A stretch of DNA of 64,000 nucleotides from Lachnospiraceae bacterium (GCA_022510745.1 JAFLSY010000001.1:545042-609041), one strand, 5' to 3'; positions 44,213-52,760 are shown, numbered from the stretch's first letter. Notes: generated from the letters alone by a model not told the origin. Made by a program: numbers and translations.

Positions 44213-44947
44213 GTGAGTATTGGAAATGTAACAAGTTCCTTATTCGCAGCATATCAGTATGCGGATAAGGCACAGAAAACGGCGGCAGGGCAAACCAACT
44301 TTACGGAGCAGTTAAAAAACACCGCAGGCGGGGCAAGAGTAGATGCATACTTAGATTATCTGAAATCAAAGTACGGAAATGTATCTATTCAGAGTGTTGG
44401 AAAAGACCAGACAAGCCTTGATAGGGTAGGAAAAAGTATGAGCGGTAATGATGTGATTATTGCTCCAAATATTTTGGAAGAAATGGCAAATGACCCGGAA
44501 AAGGCGGCTTATTATGAACAAAAGATAGATCATTATTTTGACGATATAGTTCCGAAAGGAATAAGTTTGTTTGCGGCACAGGGACTGGTCTTTGAACCAG
44601 CGGGAGTAGTTGTCCACGAGGACGGTACAGTAACATATATTGCTGGTTGTAGCGATTCCCCAGAGCGTGTTGCTCAAGTCCAAGCAGAACGAAAGGCTAA
44701 GAGTGAAAAAAGAGCAGAACAACGAAGAGAGCAGTTAGAACGCAGCCAAGAAGTAGCAGAACAGCAGAAACAGATAATGGAAAGCTACTTGCTAAGACAG
44801 ACTATGACAGAAGCCATATATAAGAGCATGTTTGATGCGGAAGCGAATTATCACTTTATAGGACAGTCACAGGAGATTCCTTTTGCTATTACGGCTTATG
44901 AAAGTGCGATTAGCACATTTAGCAACAGTGTTATGGGAAATTTATAG
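44213..44947 (+). CDS. Paralog 2 of the LytTR-linked family
   Basis: A 244-residue protein starting at GTG behind AAAGGAG. It is a close duplicate of paralog 1: 'SSLFAAYQYADKAQKTAAGQTNFTEQLKNTAGG' leader, 'VIIAPNILEEMANDPEKAAYYEQKI' core, a Glu/Arg/Gln-rich coiled coil (about residues 150-195) and the tail 'ITAYESAISTFSNSVMGNL'. Middle segments differ (residues 105-150). RNA element A lies in its 5' leader. Function unknown. Confidence 0.75.
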   Translation: MSIGNVTSSLFAAYQYADKAQKTAAGQTNFTEQLKNTAGGARVDAYLDYLKSKYGNVSIQSVGKDQTSLDRVGKSMSGNDVIIAPNILEEMANDPEKAAYYEQKIDHYFDDIVPKGISLFAAQGLVFEPAGVVVHEDGTVTYIAGCSDSPERVAQVQAERKAKSEKRAEQRREQLERSQEVAEQQKQIMESYLLRQTMTEAIYKSMFDAEANYHFIGQSQEIPFAITAYESAISTFSNSVMGNL

Positions 44948-44958
44948 GAGGAAGTATA

Positions 44959-45714
44959 ATGGACTTTGGAATAACAAGTAAATTAAGTGAGTATTATCTG
45001 GCTAATCTTTATCAGAAAAGCAAGGCTGCAGGGACAGCTAACGTAACCAACTTTTTAAGTGCTATATCTGCAAAGGCGGCAGAGAGTACAAAGGGAATAA
45101 CCTTTGAGGAAATGTGGAAATCAAGATATCCAGGTGCGTATTATCATGTAATGGACGCTTTCGGCATTAACGAGGGAATATGGGGGAGAAATGATTTTCC
45201 ATATGAAAAATTCTTTGAGGATAATGTGGACGAAAGTGTATTGGATTGGAAACCGAATGGAGCGGAACCGGCAGATGATGATAGGAGTGTTGTAGCAAGG
45301 AGAAATTCGACTTTGGGGAAAAAGGCTGTTGTTGTACCGCCGGAATTGGAAGAAAAAATGAAAAATGATCCAAAGTTAGCTGAAAGTGTTATGGCAACCG
45401 TTGAAAAGTTTATTTCTGAACAGGACGCTTCTGTTCCCGGTGTAAGAAAATCATTTTTAATTGCGCTTGATAAGGACGGAAATATTGCACATTACAGAAT
45501 TATTGGAGAAGGGCAGATTACACATTCAACATCAGGAAGTGTAGAACAAGAAAAAAGAGACAAGAAACGCAAAGAATGGGAGCAGATTGCTGAAGAAAAC
45601 GCAATCAAGCGCAAGTTGCAACAGCAGGAGGCAGATAAAAGATATTATCAGAGCAGTATTGTAAAAGAAGCTGTTTCCGCTACCTATGAAGCAAATAGTT
45701 TCTTTGCAAAATAA
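44959..45714 (+). CDS. Paralog 3 of the LytTR-linked family
   Basis: A 251-residue protein, more distant. It keeps 'VVVPPELEEKMKNDPKLAESVM' (the ExMxxDP core) around residues 116-137, then 'FLIALDKDGNIAHYRIIGEG', a charged coiled coil near 190-225, and a tail 'VSATYEANSFFAK' matching the family A-x-YE-A ending. The leader is less regular ('LANLYQKSKAAGTANVTNFLSA'). GGAGGAAG precedes the ATG, 11 bases after paralog 2. Confidence 0.7.
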   Translation: MDFGITSKLSEYYLANLYQKSKAAGTANVTNFLSAISAKAAESTKGITFEEMWKSRYPGAYYHVMDAFGINEGIWGRNDFPYEKFFEDNVDESVLDWKPNGAEPADDDRSVVARRNSTLGKKAVVVPPELEEKMKNDPKLAESVMATVEKFISEQDASVPGVRKSFLIALDKDGNIAHYRIIGEGQITHSTSGSVEQEKRDKKRKEWEQIAEENAIKRKLQQQEADKRYYQSSIVKEAVSATYEANSFFAK

Positions 45715-45739
45715 AAGTTTAAAATTGGAGGATATGAAA

Positions 45740-46312
45740 ATGAATGTAGGTGGAGTAAATACAAATTATCCAATAGGATATGAAGCAAGAAGAACACAGA
45801 GGGCAACATCTGGAACGAGTTTTGCAAGCGCTATGGGGAAAACGGCGAATGTGAACAGCGGACATGGTTTTACACTGCACTGGTTTGACAATGAAGAGGG
45901 CGATAAGGCGATAGGAGCATGCGGTTTAAATGGCGGTTCCGCAACTGTATATAAGCCTGTCGATTTTGACCCGGAAAACCCTGTTTATAAAGTGAAAGTA
46001 TGGGACGCTGCGGGGAATGTGACAGAGGAACGCATGGTAGATGTTTCAAAGGTTGACCCTCAAAATAGTGATTTTATTGATATGCTTGCCTACTCCGGTC
46101 ACTTGGCGGACAGTGGAGAGTGCCCCGGAGCTTTTAGCGCATTTATAGAATCATCTGCTAATCCTCATGGTTCGGGGAGCGTATATGACAGCTATTTGGA
46201 CAAAATGGACTGGAAAAGCATTGCTAAATATTATATGCAATTACAATATGATCTGGGAAATATAAGCGGTTATATGTCTTATAAAAAGTTCTGGGACTTC
46301 TTGGAGCAGTAA
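45740..46312 (+). CDS. Paralog 4, second subfamily
   Basis: A 190-residue protein. Leader 'NYPIGYEARRTQRATSGTSFASAMGK' has the Tyr/Thr/SF pattern. The body carries 'YKVKVWDAAGNVTEERMVDVSKVDPQNSDFIDMLAYSGHL', which matches paralog 8 ('VKVFEVDPRNASQMEIFALMSY'). The end 'YYMQLQYDLGNISGYMSYKKFWDFLEQ' also aligns loosely with it. The ATG at 45740 fits the GGAGG site. An in-frame ATG at 45734 is too close. No signal peptide. Function unknown. Confidence 0.72.
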   Translation: MNVGGVNTNYPIGYEARRTQRATSGTSFASAMGKTANVNSGHGFTLHWFDNEEGDKAIGACGLNGGSATVYKPVDFDPENPVYKVKVWDAAGNVTEERMVDVSKVDPQNSDFIDMLAYSGHLADSGECPGAFSAFIESSANPHGSGSVYDSYLDKMDWKSIAKYYMQLQYDLGNISGYMSYKKFWDFLEQ

Positions 46313-46318
46313 CATAAA

Positions 46319-46385
46319 ATGCTTGGACTTGAAAAAGGGAGCAAAGCGATAACGCTTGGCGGTTCCGACTGACAGAGGAACCGCC
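46319..46385 (+). ncRNA. Conserved 5' leader RNA element, copy B
   Basis: GCTTGGAC (46321-46328), GGGAGC, an extra small AAGCG/CGCTT hairpin, then a 9-bp perfect stem (46358-46366 with 46377-46385) around the loop GACTGACAGA (46367-46376). It begins 6-8 bases after the paralog 4 stop and lies 28 bases before paralog 5. Confidence 0.7.
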
Positions 46386-46413
46386 ATAAAGAATAATTCG
46401 GAGGAATTAGAAA

Positions 46414-47424
46414 ATGGCTATCAATGGAATATCAGCAGGTTATTTGGCTGGATATGGGTACAATACAAAAACCACAAATACAACAAATACAAGGGGCTCC
46501 AGCTTTACAGAGCGTATGGGAGAAAATGTTGTCACAGGCACAAATAATCGAACCTTGGGAAATCAAAGTTATAATAGAACGGTAAACCAAACTACGCCTA
46601 TGGACGCATATTTTGCAACAGCAGTACAAGGGTGTAATGAGATACCGTCACTGGAAGATATACTGCCTATGGAAACAGAGAGGTATTTGATACGCGATGC
46701 AAGTGACATAGAGGGAGTGCCAGCCTATGCTATTTACGATAAGGAATTAGGCAAATATGCTTATATCAGAGAAGATCAACTGGCAATACAGAGGGACGCT
46801 GCTTCCGGTTTTGCTTTTGTGATTGATATGAACCAGCCGCTTTGCAACAATGTGCGTGTGACAGATGAACTGAGAGGACTTTTGAACGATTTGGCAGAAA
46901 AAAGAAATATTGAGCTGCCGGAAGTGCCTTTGCAGGGAGGGCTTACCGTCAACCGTGATCCGAAAACAGGCTTGAATTTTCTTACCATTGAGGGAAACGA
47001 AGCAAAAGGCATTTCTGTCATTATAACATCGCAGGAGAATATTGATACGCTTGAAAGTTTAGCTGATGAATTTATGCAATATAGTGCTATTGTCAGAGAC
47101 AGGGAAATAGCGGGGCTATGGGCTTTGCTTGAAATCTCCGGTAATTTAAAAAGAGGAAGTGAAGGGTTTACTTACTTAACGCCTGATGGAATTTCTTATA
47201 CTCCCTATAATGGCGATAATCGTGCCGCTTGGTATATTCGGTATCCTTCACCGTTTGATTATAGCAAGGCTAGGGAATTTCTTGCAAAGGGTAGTAATTT
47301 ATCAGATGCTTATACTTGGCTTGGAGTATTTCCCAAAGCAGAGGTTATATGGCCTGATGTAGAGCCGTGGAATCAGTATAATAAGAATGAATCAGGACAC
47401 GGCTTTCAATATATGGGGCGGTAA
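46414..47424 (+). CDS. Paralog 5 (leader-sharing protein of unknown function)
   Basis: A 336-residue protein. The leader 'ISAGYLAGYGYNTKTTNTTNTRGSSFTERMGENV' is clearly of the family type. The rest ('ERYLIRDASDIEGVPAYAIYDKELGKYAYIREDQL', 'GLNFLTIEGNEAKGISVIITSQENI', 'DNRAAWYIRYPSPFDYSKAREFL') is not shared with the other paralogs and is not recognised. This suggests that the leader, not the body, is the common element. TCGGAGGAA precedes the ATG. RNA element B lies in its leader. Confidence 0.7.
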   Translation: MAINGISAGYLAGYGYNTKTTNTTNTRGSSFTERMGENVVTGTNNRTLGNQSYNRTVNQTTPMDAYFATAVQGCNEIPSLEDILPMETERYLIRDASDIEGVPAYAIYDKELGKYAYIREDQLAIQRDAASGFAFVIDMNQPLCNNVRVTDELRGLLNDLAEKRNIELPEVPLQGGLTVNRDPKTGLNFLTIEGNEAKGISVIITSQENIDTLESLADEFMQYSAIVRDREIAGLWALLEISGNLKRGSEGFTYLTPDGISYTPYNGDNRAAWYIRYPSPFDYSKAREFLAKGSNLSDAYTWLGVFPKAEVIWPDVEPWNQYNKNESGHGFQYMGR

Positions 47425-47586
47425 TGTACCTAGATATTATAGAAATTTATGGAATAATTATGTGGAATGCGCTGATGGGTTCCTGTACATGTTCGATAAT
47501 TAGAGCCATGCAAAAAATAAGAAAGAAATTATACTTAAATAATATAAATTATCTGTTTATTGAATGGCTATATGTTCAATAAGTTA

Positions 47587-47640
47587 AAATCGGATAACAT
47601 ATCCCAAAAGAAGGGGGTGTTATCCGATTTCTTTTGTGTT
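47587..47640 (+). terminator. Two-tier terminator, copy 1
   Basis: A 13-bp outer stem (47587-47599 with 47618-47630), a small internal loop, an inner CCC/GGG stem with an AAAAGA-type loop, then TTCTTTTGTGTTTT. The same design recurs at 51380. Confidence 0.75.
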
Positions 47641-47659
47641 TTAGGGAGCATTTTTAAAT

Positions 47660-47691
47660 CTATTCACGCTATCAAACCGACTATTCACGCT
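47660..47691 (+). promoter_or_regulatory. Direct repeat, candidate LytTR operator 2
   Basis: CTATTCACGCT occurs exactly at 47660-47670 and 47681-47691, 21 bp apart. It ends about 10 bases before the place of the -35 of a TATAAC promoter. This is the position and periodicity of LytTR activator sites. Confidence 0.65.
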
Positions 47692-47752
47692 GTTGTGGTC
47701 ATCATAATTTTTCTCATTTCCGATATAACTAACGAGCAGAAAGAGGTGGAAC

Positions 47753-48505
47753 ATGATAAACATTGCAATTTGTGATGATGAGCCAAATATAAGAGCCTAT
47801 CTTTCTTCCCTTGTGAAAAAACAGAATACGGAGTGTGAAATCACAGAGTATGCGTCCGCTGATGCATATCTGTCTGCGGATAAGGATCATGACTTGTTAT
47901 TTCTGGATATAGAAATGAAAAATAGTACGTCCGGCAAAGGAGATTCGGCCAAAAACGGTATGTGGCTTGCAAGGGAAATAAGGAGCAGGGACAAAGGGAA
48001 ACAGCCGGTAATTGTTTTTGTTACCGGATATAAAGAATATGTCTTTGATGCTTTTGACGTGGACGCATTTCAATTTCTGTTAAAGCCTATTGATACACAG
48101 AAGTTTACAAATGTTTTCCAGAGGGCGGCAAAGAAGATATTAGCGGAGCAGGAGCTGCAGTGGGACATGTCCCGTAAGAAAAATCTTGTTATCCAATATA
48201 ACAATACCAGCAAAGCTATTCCGTTTAGCCATATTTATTATGTGGAGAGCCGGAACCACAAGGCGGTCATTCACGCTAAAGAGGGTGAATTTGAATACTA
48301 TGCCAAAATGGAAGATTTGGCAATGGAGCTATCGGGGCAGTTTTACCGTATTCACAGGGGCTATTTGATCAACCTGGCCTATGTGGACGAATATAACAAG
48401 CAAGAAGTTATGCTTATAAATGGGGATAAGCTGCTGATCTCAAAATACAAGTATGATAATTTTGTGAGGGCATACTTAGACTATATGGCGGAGGATAGTC
48501 TATGA
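47753..48505 (+). CDS. LytTR-family response regulator (module 2)
   Basis: A 250-residue AgrA-like regulator. The receiver has D8/D9 and phospho-acceptor D52 in 'LFLDIEM', with an unusual 15-residue insertion rich in Ser/Gly ('KNSTSGKGDSAKNGM') after it. The LytTR domain (about 145-245) has 'IYYVESRNHKAVIHA' and 'FYRIHRGYLINLAYV'. AAAGAGGTGG precedes the ATG. It overlaps the kinase gene by 4 bases. It is about as similar to module 1 as one would expect for an old duplication. Confidence 0.9.
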   Translation: MINIAICDDEPNIRAYLSSLVKKQNTECEITEYASADAYLSADKDHDLLFLDIEMKNSTSGKGDSAKNGMWLAREIRSRDKGKQPVIVFVTGYKEYVFDAFDVDAFQFLLKPIDTQKFTNVFQRAAKKILAEQELQWDMSRKKNLVIQYNNTSKAIPFSHIYYVESRNHKAVIHAKEGEFEYYAKMEDLAMELSGQFYRIHRGYLINLAYVDEYNKQEVMLINGDKLLISKYKYDNFVRAYLDYMAEDSL

Positions 48506-49929
48506 GTGAAGCGGAATTTATAGTATTTGAAAATATAAGCGTAGTGTTGGAAACCCTTGTTTATGCAGGTAGCTTAGCCTATTTTTTCTATCCCTTTATG
48601 ACGGAAAAAAAGGAGCCTCGTAGAAGCAAGCAAAAGAAAATATTTATTGTGTTTGCGACTTATTCTTTGATTTATTTTGCAGATATGATCTTTCATATGC
48701 GAAACTGGTTATGTATGACATTAGTGCTTGTCATTTTAGCGGCGGCTACTAAATATTTGGATATGGACAAAAAAGGCTATTTTTTATTAATGATTTTTTT
48801 TGTTTGTATCAAATGTATAGGCCGACTAATGGCAGAAAGTTTATACTATGTTTTAATCAAAAAATGGGTGTGGGAAAAAACAAGAATAGAGATTATTTAT
48901 CGGAATAATGCCATTGTTTATAGTATCTACATGATGACTGTATGGATTATTTTCATTTTTATGATTTACTTTTTGAAAAAAAGAATTTCCGTCAGTAAAT
49001 TAGAGCTGCAAATAAGAGAAATTTGTCATCTGGGGCTAATACCTGTTATTGGTGTGCTTTTTGTAAGTGTAATCTACAGATTTTTTTCCCTTGGATGGGA
49101 GAACGGATTTTTTCATATTTACGAAAAGTATCCCCTATTGTTAGGGGTAATCCCATCCATTGCAATATTATTCTATGTGGGCATCTTAATTACAATTTTA
49201 TCCTATCAAAAAATGATAGCGCTGCAAGAAGAAAAGAAGAAATATTTTGTAGAAGAACAGCAGCTTCACGCTTTGCAGGAGCGTACTCGGGAAGTAGAGC
49301 AATTCTATAAAGGCATTCGCCAGATGAAACATGAAATGAGAAATCATTTGACAAATATCAAGGGGCTTGCTGAAAGTGGCAAATATGAGGAATTGGAGAA
49401 GTATATAGCACAAATGGACGGGGAGCTGAGTGCTTATGAACTAACTGTCAAGACCGGCAATGCTGTTACAGATGTGATTGTGGGCGATAAGAAAAATGCA
49501 GCAGGTATGCTGGGAATAGATTTTCAAACAGAATTTATTTATCCACAGTCTAATAAATACAATGCCTATGATGTTGGAATTATTTTAAATAATCTTCTAA
49601 CAAACGCCCTGGAAGCCTGCGAAAAAATCGATGAAAAGGAGGAAAGGTATATTATATTATCCGGCAGACAGAAAAGAAAGTTTTTTCTGATTGAGGTGAA
49701 AAATTCCTTTCAGGGAGAAATAGAATTTGACACAAACACAGAGCTTCCGGTTTCTACGAAACAGATTGATATTTCTTTGCATGGATTGGGATTGTCAAAT
49801 GTAAAGAGGGAAGTAGAAAAGTATATGGGAGATATGAAAATTAAAGTAAGAAAGAATGAGTTTAGCGTTACAGTTTTGTTACAGGAAAGGAGCAATGAGA
49901 ATGGAAATAAGTACAATATATGGCAATAA
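48502..49929 (+). CDS. GHKL sensor histidine kinase (module 2)
   Basis: A 475-residue AgrC-like kinase: six or so membrane segments (residues 1-250), phospho-His in 'QMKHEMRNHLTNI', N box 'NLLTNALEACEK', G box 'GLGLSNVKREVEKY'. It starts in an ATGA overlap with the regulator and overlaps paralog 6 by 29 bases. Order and overlaps copy module 1, so the whole unit is duplicated. Confidence 0.9.
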   Translation: MSEAEFIVFENISVVLETLVYAGSLAYFFYPFMTEKKEPRRSKQKKIFIVFATYSLIYFADMIFHMRNWLCMTLVLVILAAATKYLDMDKKGYFLLMIFFVCIKCIGRLMAESLYYVLIKKWVWEKTRIEIIYRNNAIVYSIYMMTVWIIFIFMIYFLKKRISVSKLELQIREICHLGLIPVIGVLFVSVIYRFFSLGWENGFFHIYEKYPLLLGVIPSIAILFYVGILITILSYQKMIALQEEKKKYFVEEQQLHALQERTREVEQFYKGIRQMKHEMRNHLTNIKGLAESGKYEELEKYIAQMDGELSAYELTVKTGNAVTDVIVGDKKNAAGMLGIDFQTEFIYPQSNKYNAYDVGIILNNLLTNALEACEKIDEKEERYIILSGRQKRKFFLIEVKNSFQGEIEFDTNTELPVSTKQIDISLHGLGLSNVKREVEKYMGDMKIKVRKNEFSVTVLLQERSNENGNKYNIWQ

Positions 49930-50542
49930 CTATTCTGCCTACACACGGAGTGCAAAGACAGCAGAAACAGAAGCTGCTGAAAAGACTTCTAAAATGTCGG
50001 AAGCGGAAGAAATGGCAGCTTTTAAAAAAGAGTTTTATGCAGATTTAGAAAGAATAACAAATCATAGAACGGTATATAGCTGGGCTGTAAACATCTCGGA
50101 AAAGGCATTTGAAAATATGAAAGCCGATCCGGAGTATAGGGCAAAAATATTATCCTTAATCCAGCGTGATGTGGGGGATTCTTATGCTCCACGCAATTGC
50201 TCTGTACTAATCACGGTAGGAGCTACAAGCAAGGATTACAGAGCTGATTCATGGCCCGATTGTAACGATTCAGAATATCATGTACGTTCCCGGAACAGCT
50301 TTTATAAAAGAGACAGCAAAAAGAAAGACAGAACAGAAGAAATTAACGAGCGTTATCTGGAAAAGCGAGCGCAGGCTAAAAAGTTACAGAAAAAGATTAT
50401 GGAAGAAGACACAGAAAAGAAGGAATTAGAACATAGCCGTTTGATGAAAGTATGGTATGGTGAAAGCCGTATGACACAGGCTTCCGCTGCTTATGAAGCG
50501 GGTACCATAATAGAATCAGAGGAAAACAATTTTCAAAGCTAG
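49901..50542 (+). CDS. Paralog 6 of the LytTR-linked family
   Basis: A 213-residue protein starting at ATG 49901 (AAAGGAG 8 bases upstream), inside the kinase 3' end. Leader 'YGNNYSAYTRSAKTAETEAAEKTSK'. Core 'VNISEKAFENMKADPEYRAKILSLI' (ExMxxDPE). A basic coiled coil (about 135-180) and the tail 'ESRMTQASAAYEAGTI'. The tail is nearly identical to that of paralog 7 in DNA and protein. No signal peptide. Function unknown. Confidence 0.75.
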   Translation: MEISTIYGNNYSAYTRSAKTAETEAAEKTSKMSEAEEMAAFKKEFYADLERITNHRTVYSWAVNISEKAFENMKADPEYRAKILSLIQRDVGDSYAPRNCSVLITVGATSKDYRADSWPDCNDSEYHVRSRNSFYKRDSKKKDRTEEINERYLEKRAQAKKLQKKIMEEDTEKKELEHSRLMKVWYGESRMTQASAAYEAGTIIESEENNFQS

Positions 50543-50577
50543 TTTTTAATGGCGGTTACAGGAAAGGAGAAATCATA

Positions 50578-51261
50578 ATGAGCATGGTAAACACAAATTA
50601 TGGGGCAGGAGCAGTCAACACCTACACAAAGAATTATGCAGCGAAGAAAACGGCGGAAACAAGCTTTGCAGAAAAAGCTGCGGAGAAAGCAGCCGTTTCC
50701 ACAGAGGATATGACGCTGGAAGAATACAAGGTGTATTTCCAGCAGAAAATGGATAGCTTATACACACACCCGTCACAAAGGAATTATAATCCTGTTATTG
50801 ATATAACCGATGCTGCTTATGAAAGAATGAAAAATGATCCTGAGTATGAACAGAAAGTTTTAAATAGTTTTGCGGTAAATAAAGCTGTAAATTTTGGCAA
50901 CTACATACCTGTGTTTTCATATATGCACATTGATGATACATGGGAAAAAAGCTATGGGTACACACAGGGAATGAAAGAAAATACCCCAACTTCCGAAAAA
51001 TCGTCCAAAGGTCTGGGCGAATGGTGGGAAGAACGCCATGAGAGGTTTGAGGAATTGTTGGAAGAACAAGTCAAGGCAGTGCAGAAAAGGGAGCAGTTGC
51101 AGAAAGAATTAGCACAGCAGGCATACTTGAATAAGCAGTTAGCAAGCTTGCAGAAAATGCAGAGCTTTTCTGCGGAAAAGACGCAGAGCGTGAACGGCAC
51201 GAGTGAAAGTCGTATGACACAGGCTTCCGCAGCCTATGAAGCAACCATCAAATTAATGTGA
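50578..51261 (+). CDS. Paralog 7 of the LytTR-linked family
   Basis: A 227-residue protein. Leader 'NTYTKNYAAKKTAETSFAEKAAEKA', core 'IDITDAAYERMKNDPEYEQKVLNSF', a long Glu/Gln-rich coiled coil (about 145-195), and tail 'ESRMTQASAAYEATIKLM'. AAAGGAGAAA precedes the ATG. Its stop codon lies within the first copy of an 11-base direct repeat that flanks a palindromic element. Confidence 0.75.
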   Translation: MSMVNTNYGAGAVNTYTKNYAAKKTAETSFAEKAAEKAAVSTEDMTLEEYKVYFQQKMDSLYTHPSQRNYNPVIDITDAAYERMKNDPEYEQKVLNSFAVNKAVNFGNYIPVFSYMHIDDTWEKSYGYTQGMKENTPTSEKSSKGLGEWWEERHERFEELLEEQVKAVQKREQLQKELAQQAYLNKQLASLQKMQSFSAEKTQSVNGTSESRMTQASAAYEATIKLM

Positions 51262-51348
51262 TATAATGAGCGCAAATGAGCCGGAGCAGGCGGAGCCTGT
51301 TCATGACGAGCGGCGAATGCCGATCACAGGCTCTGCCTGTGATATAAT
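51257..51348. repeat. Palindromic element flanked by 11-bp direct repeats
   Basis: TGTGATATAAT occurs at 51257-51267 and 51338-51348. Between them is an imperfect palindrome: GCAGGCGGAGCCTGT pairs at 13 of 15 positions with ACAGGCTCTGCCTGT, and an inner CGGC-GAAT-GCCG hairpin fills the centre. The interior is GC-rich in an AT-rich setting. It looks like a small REP/MITE-like insertion with a target duplication. Confidence 0.55.
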
Positions 51349-51379
51349 AATTATTTTTAATATATCCAAATACAAAGAA

Positions 51380-51430
51380 GCGGATAGCATACTCAAAAGA
51401 GGCGTGTTATCCGCTATCTTTTGCTCCTTT
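51380..51430 (+). terminator. Two-tier terminator, copy 2
   Basis: Outer stem GCGGATA/TATCCGC (51380-51386 with 51408-51414) plus a few more pairs, inner CTC/GAG stem around AAAA, then a T-rich tail. It copies the 47587 structure, with matching changes in paired bases. Confidence 0.7.
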
Positions 51431-51536
51431 ACTTTACTTATGCGATTTTATATAATGAATGATAGAAATGTCATTCGCAGATAACACCCGGCAGATTGTA
51501 CCGGCTGTTATACAAGATTTTGAGGAGAGTGTGGAT

Positions 51537-52712
51537 ATGAAATACAGACTTGATCGATACGATAATCAGATTTCACAGCTGGGTTATGGCTGTATGAGAT
51601 TTACAAAAAAGGGAAATGTCATTGACTACGAAAAGGCCGAGAAGGAAGTACTTCTTGCTATTGACAAAGGTGTCAATTATTTTGATACCGCTTATATGTA
51701 CCCCGGCAGCGAGGAATGCTTAGGTCGAATTCTGGATGAAAACAAGTGCCGTGATAAGGTCTTTATTGCGACGAAGCTTCCGCAGTATATCATACGTTCC
51801 TCTGCGGCAATTGACAAAACCTTTAACGAGGAGCTGTCCCGTCTTCGCACAGATCATATTGATTATTATCTGATGCATATGTTTACCGATCTTGCGGAAT
51901 GGGAGCATCTTAAAGGACTGGGTATTGAAAACTGGATTGAACGTCAGAAAGCAGAAGGCCGCATTCGTAATATCGGTTTTTCCTACCATGGCGATACGGA
52001 AATGTTTCTGAATATTCTGGATGCCTATGATTGGGATTTCTGTCAGATTCAGTATAATTATCTGGATGAGCATAGTCAGGCAGGAAAGAGAGGGCTTAAA
52101 GCAGCGGCAGAGAAAGGAATTCCGGTGATTATTATGGAGCCTCTTCGTGGCGGGAAACTGGTAGAACTGCCGGATAAAGCCAAACAAGTGCTTGCTTCTG
52201 ACAGCAAGGGATATACACCCGCCGAACTGGGACTGCGCTGGCTGTGGAATCAGCCGGAAGTCAGCTGCGTGCTTTCCGGTATGAATTCCGAGGATATGGT
52301 GAATGAAAACATACGTATTGCATCAGAGGCTGAGCCGGGTCATTTCACAAAAGAAGATTTTGATATTGTTGAACAAATCAAGCAGATTATTCGTGAGAAG
52401 GAAAAAGTAGGCTGCACAGGCTGCAGATATTGTATGCCCTGTCCAAAGGGAGTGGATATTCCGGGCAATTTCTATTATTACAATCTTATGTATATGGAGA
52501 AAAAGTCCTCAGCCCGCTTTGAGTTTGCTCAAAACATGGGATTGCGCAAGGAATCCGGTTTTGCATCACAGTGTATAGGCTGCGGTAAGTGTGAAAAACA
52601 TTGCCCGCAGCATATCAATATTCGTGAAAAACTAAAGGAAGCCGATCACGCCCTAAGGCCACTGCCCTATAAGATCGGCATCAATACCGCACGCAAAATA
52701 ATAATTCGATAA
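51537..52712 (+). CDS. Aldo/keto reductase with C-terminal ferredoxin domain
   Basis: A 391-residue protein. The N-terminal 290 residues form an aldo/keto reductase barrel ('LGYGCMRF', 'YFDTAYMYPGSEECLG' with catalytic Asp/Tyr, 'DHIDYYLMHMF', 'GFSYHGD'). The C-terminus has two 4Fe-4S-type clusters: 'CTGCRYCMPCPKGVDIP' and 'CIGCGKCEKHCPQHINI'. Such fusions are common in anaerobes; the substrate is unknown. The ATG at 51537 has GAGGAGAG. It sits between paralogs 7 and 8 and may not belong to the system. Confidence 0.9.
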   Translation: MKYRLDRYDNQISQLGYGCMRFTKKGNVIDYEKAEKEVLLAIDKGVNYFDTAYMYPGSEECLGRILDENKCRDKVFIATKLPQYIIRSSAAIDKTFNEELSRLRTDHIDYYLMHMFTDLAEWEHLKGLGIENWIERQKAEGRIRNIGFSYHGDTEMFLNILDAYDWDFCQIQYNYLDEHSQAGKRGLKAAAEKGIPVIIMEPLRGGKLVELPDKAKQVLASDSKGYTPAELGLRWLWNQPEVSCVLSGMNSEDMVNENIRIASEAEPGHFTKEDFDIVEQIKQIIREKEKVGCTGCRYCMPCPKGVDIPGNFYYYNLMYMEKKSSARFEFAQNMGLRKESGFASQCIGCGKCEKHCPQHINIREKLKEADHALRPLPYKIGINTARKIIIR

Positions 52713-52714
52713 TG

Positions 52715-52760
52715 AAAGGGCAGGACTGACAGCCAATCAGTTCTGCCCTGTTTGTTTGCC
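52715..52760 (+). terminator. Terminator after the aldo/keto reductase
   Basis: A 13-bp stem (52717-52729 with 52737-52749) followed by TGTTTGTTTG. Confidence 0.8.

Larger units (their letters stand above)
47425..47752 (+). other. Intergenic regulatory region upstream of module 2
   Basis: 328 bases without a convincing gene. 47425-47580 is AT-rich with nothing recognised. Then come the two-tier terminator (47587-47640), the 21-bp direct repeats (47660-47691) and a poor -10 (TATAAC, 47724-47729) with no -35, as expected of an activator-dependent promoter. Confidence 0.6.

Noticed and set aside
52721..52735. A further GACTGACAG resembling the conserved loop
   Set aside because: Here it lies in the stem and loop of the aldo/keto reductase terminator, without the GCTTGGAC box or the flanking hairpin.
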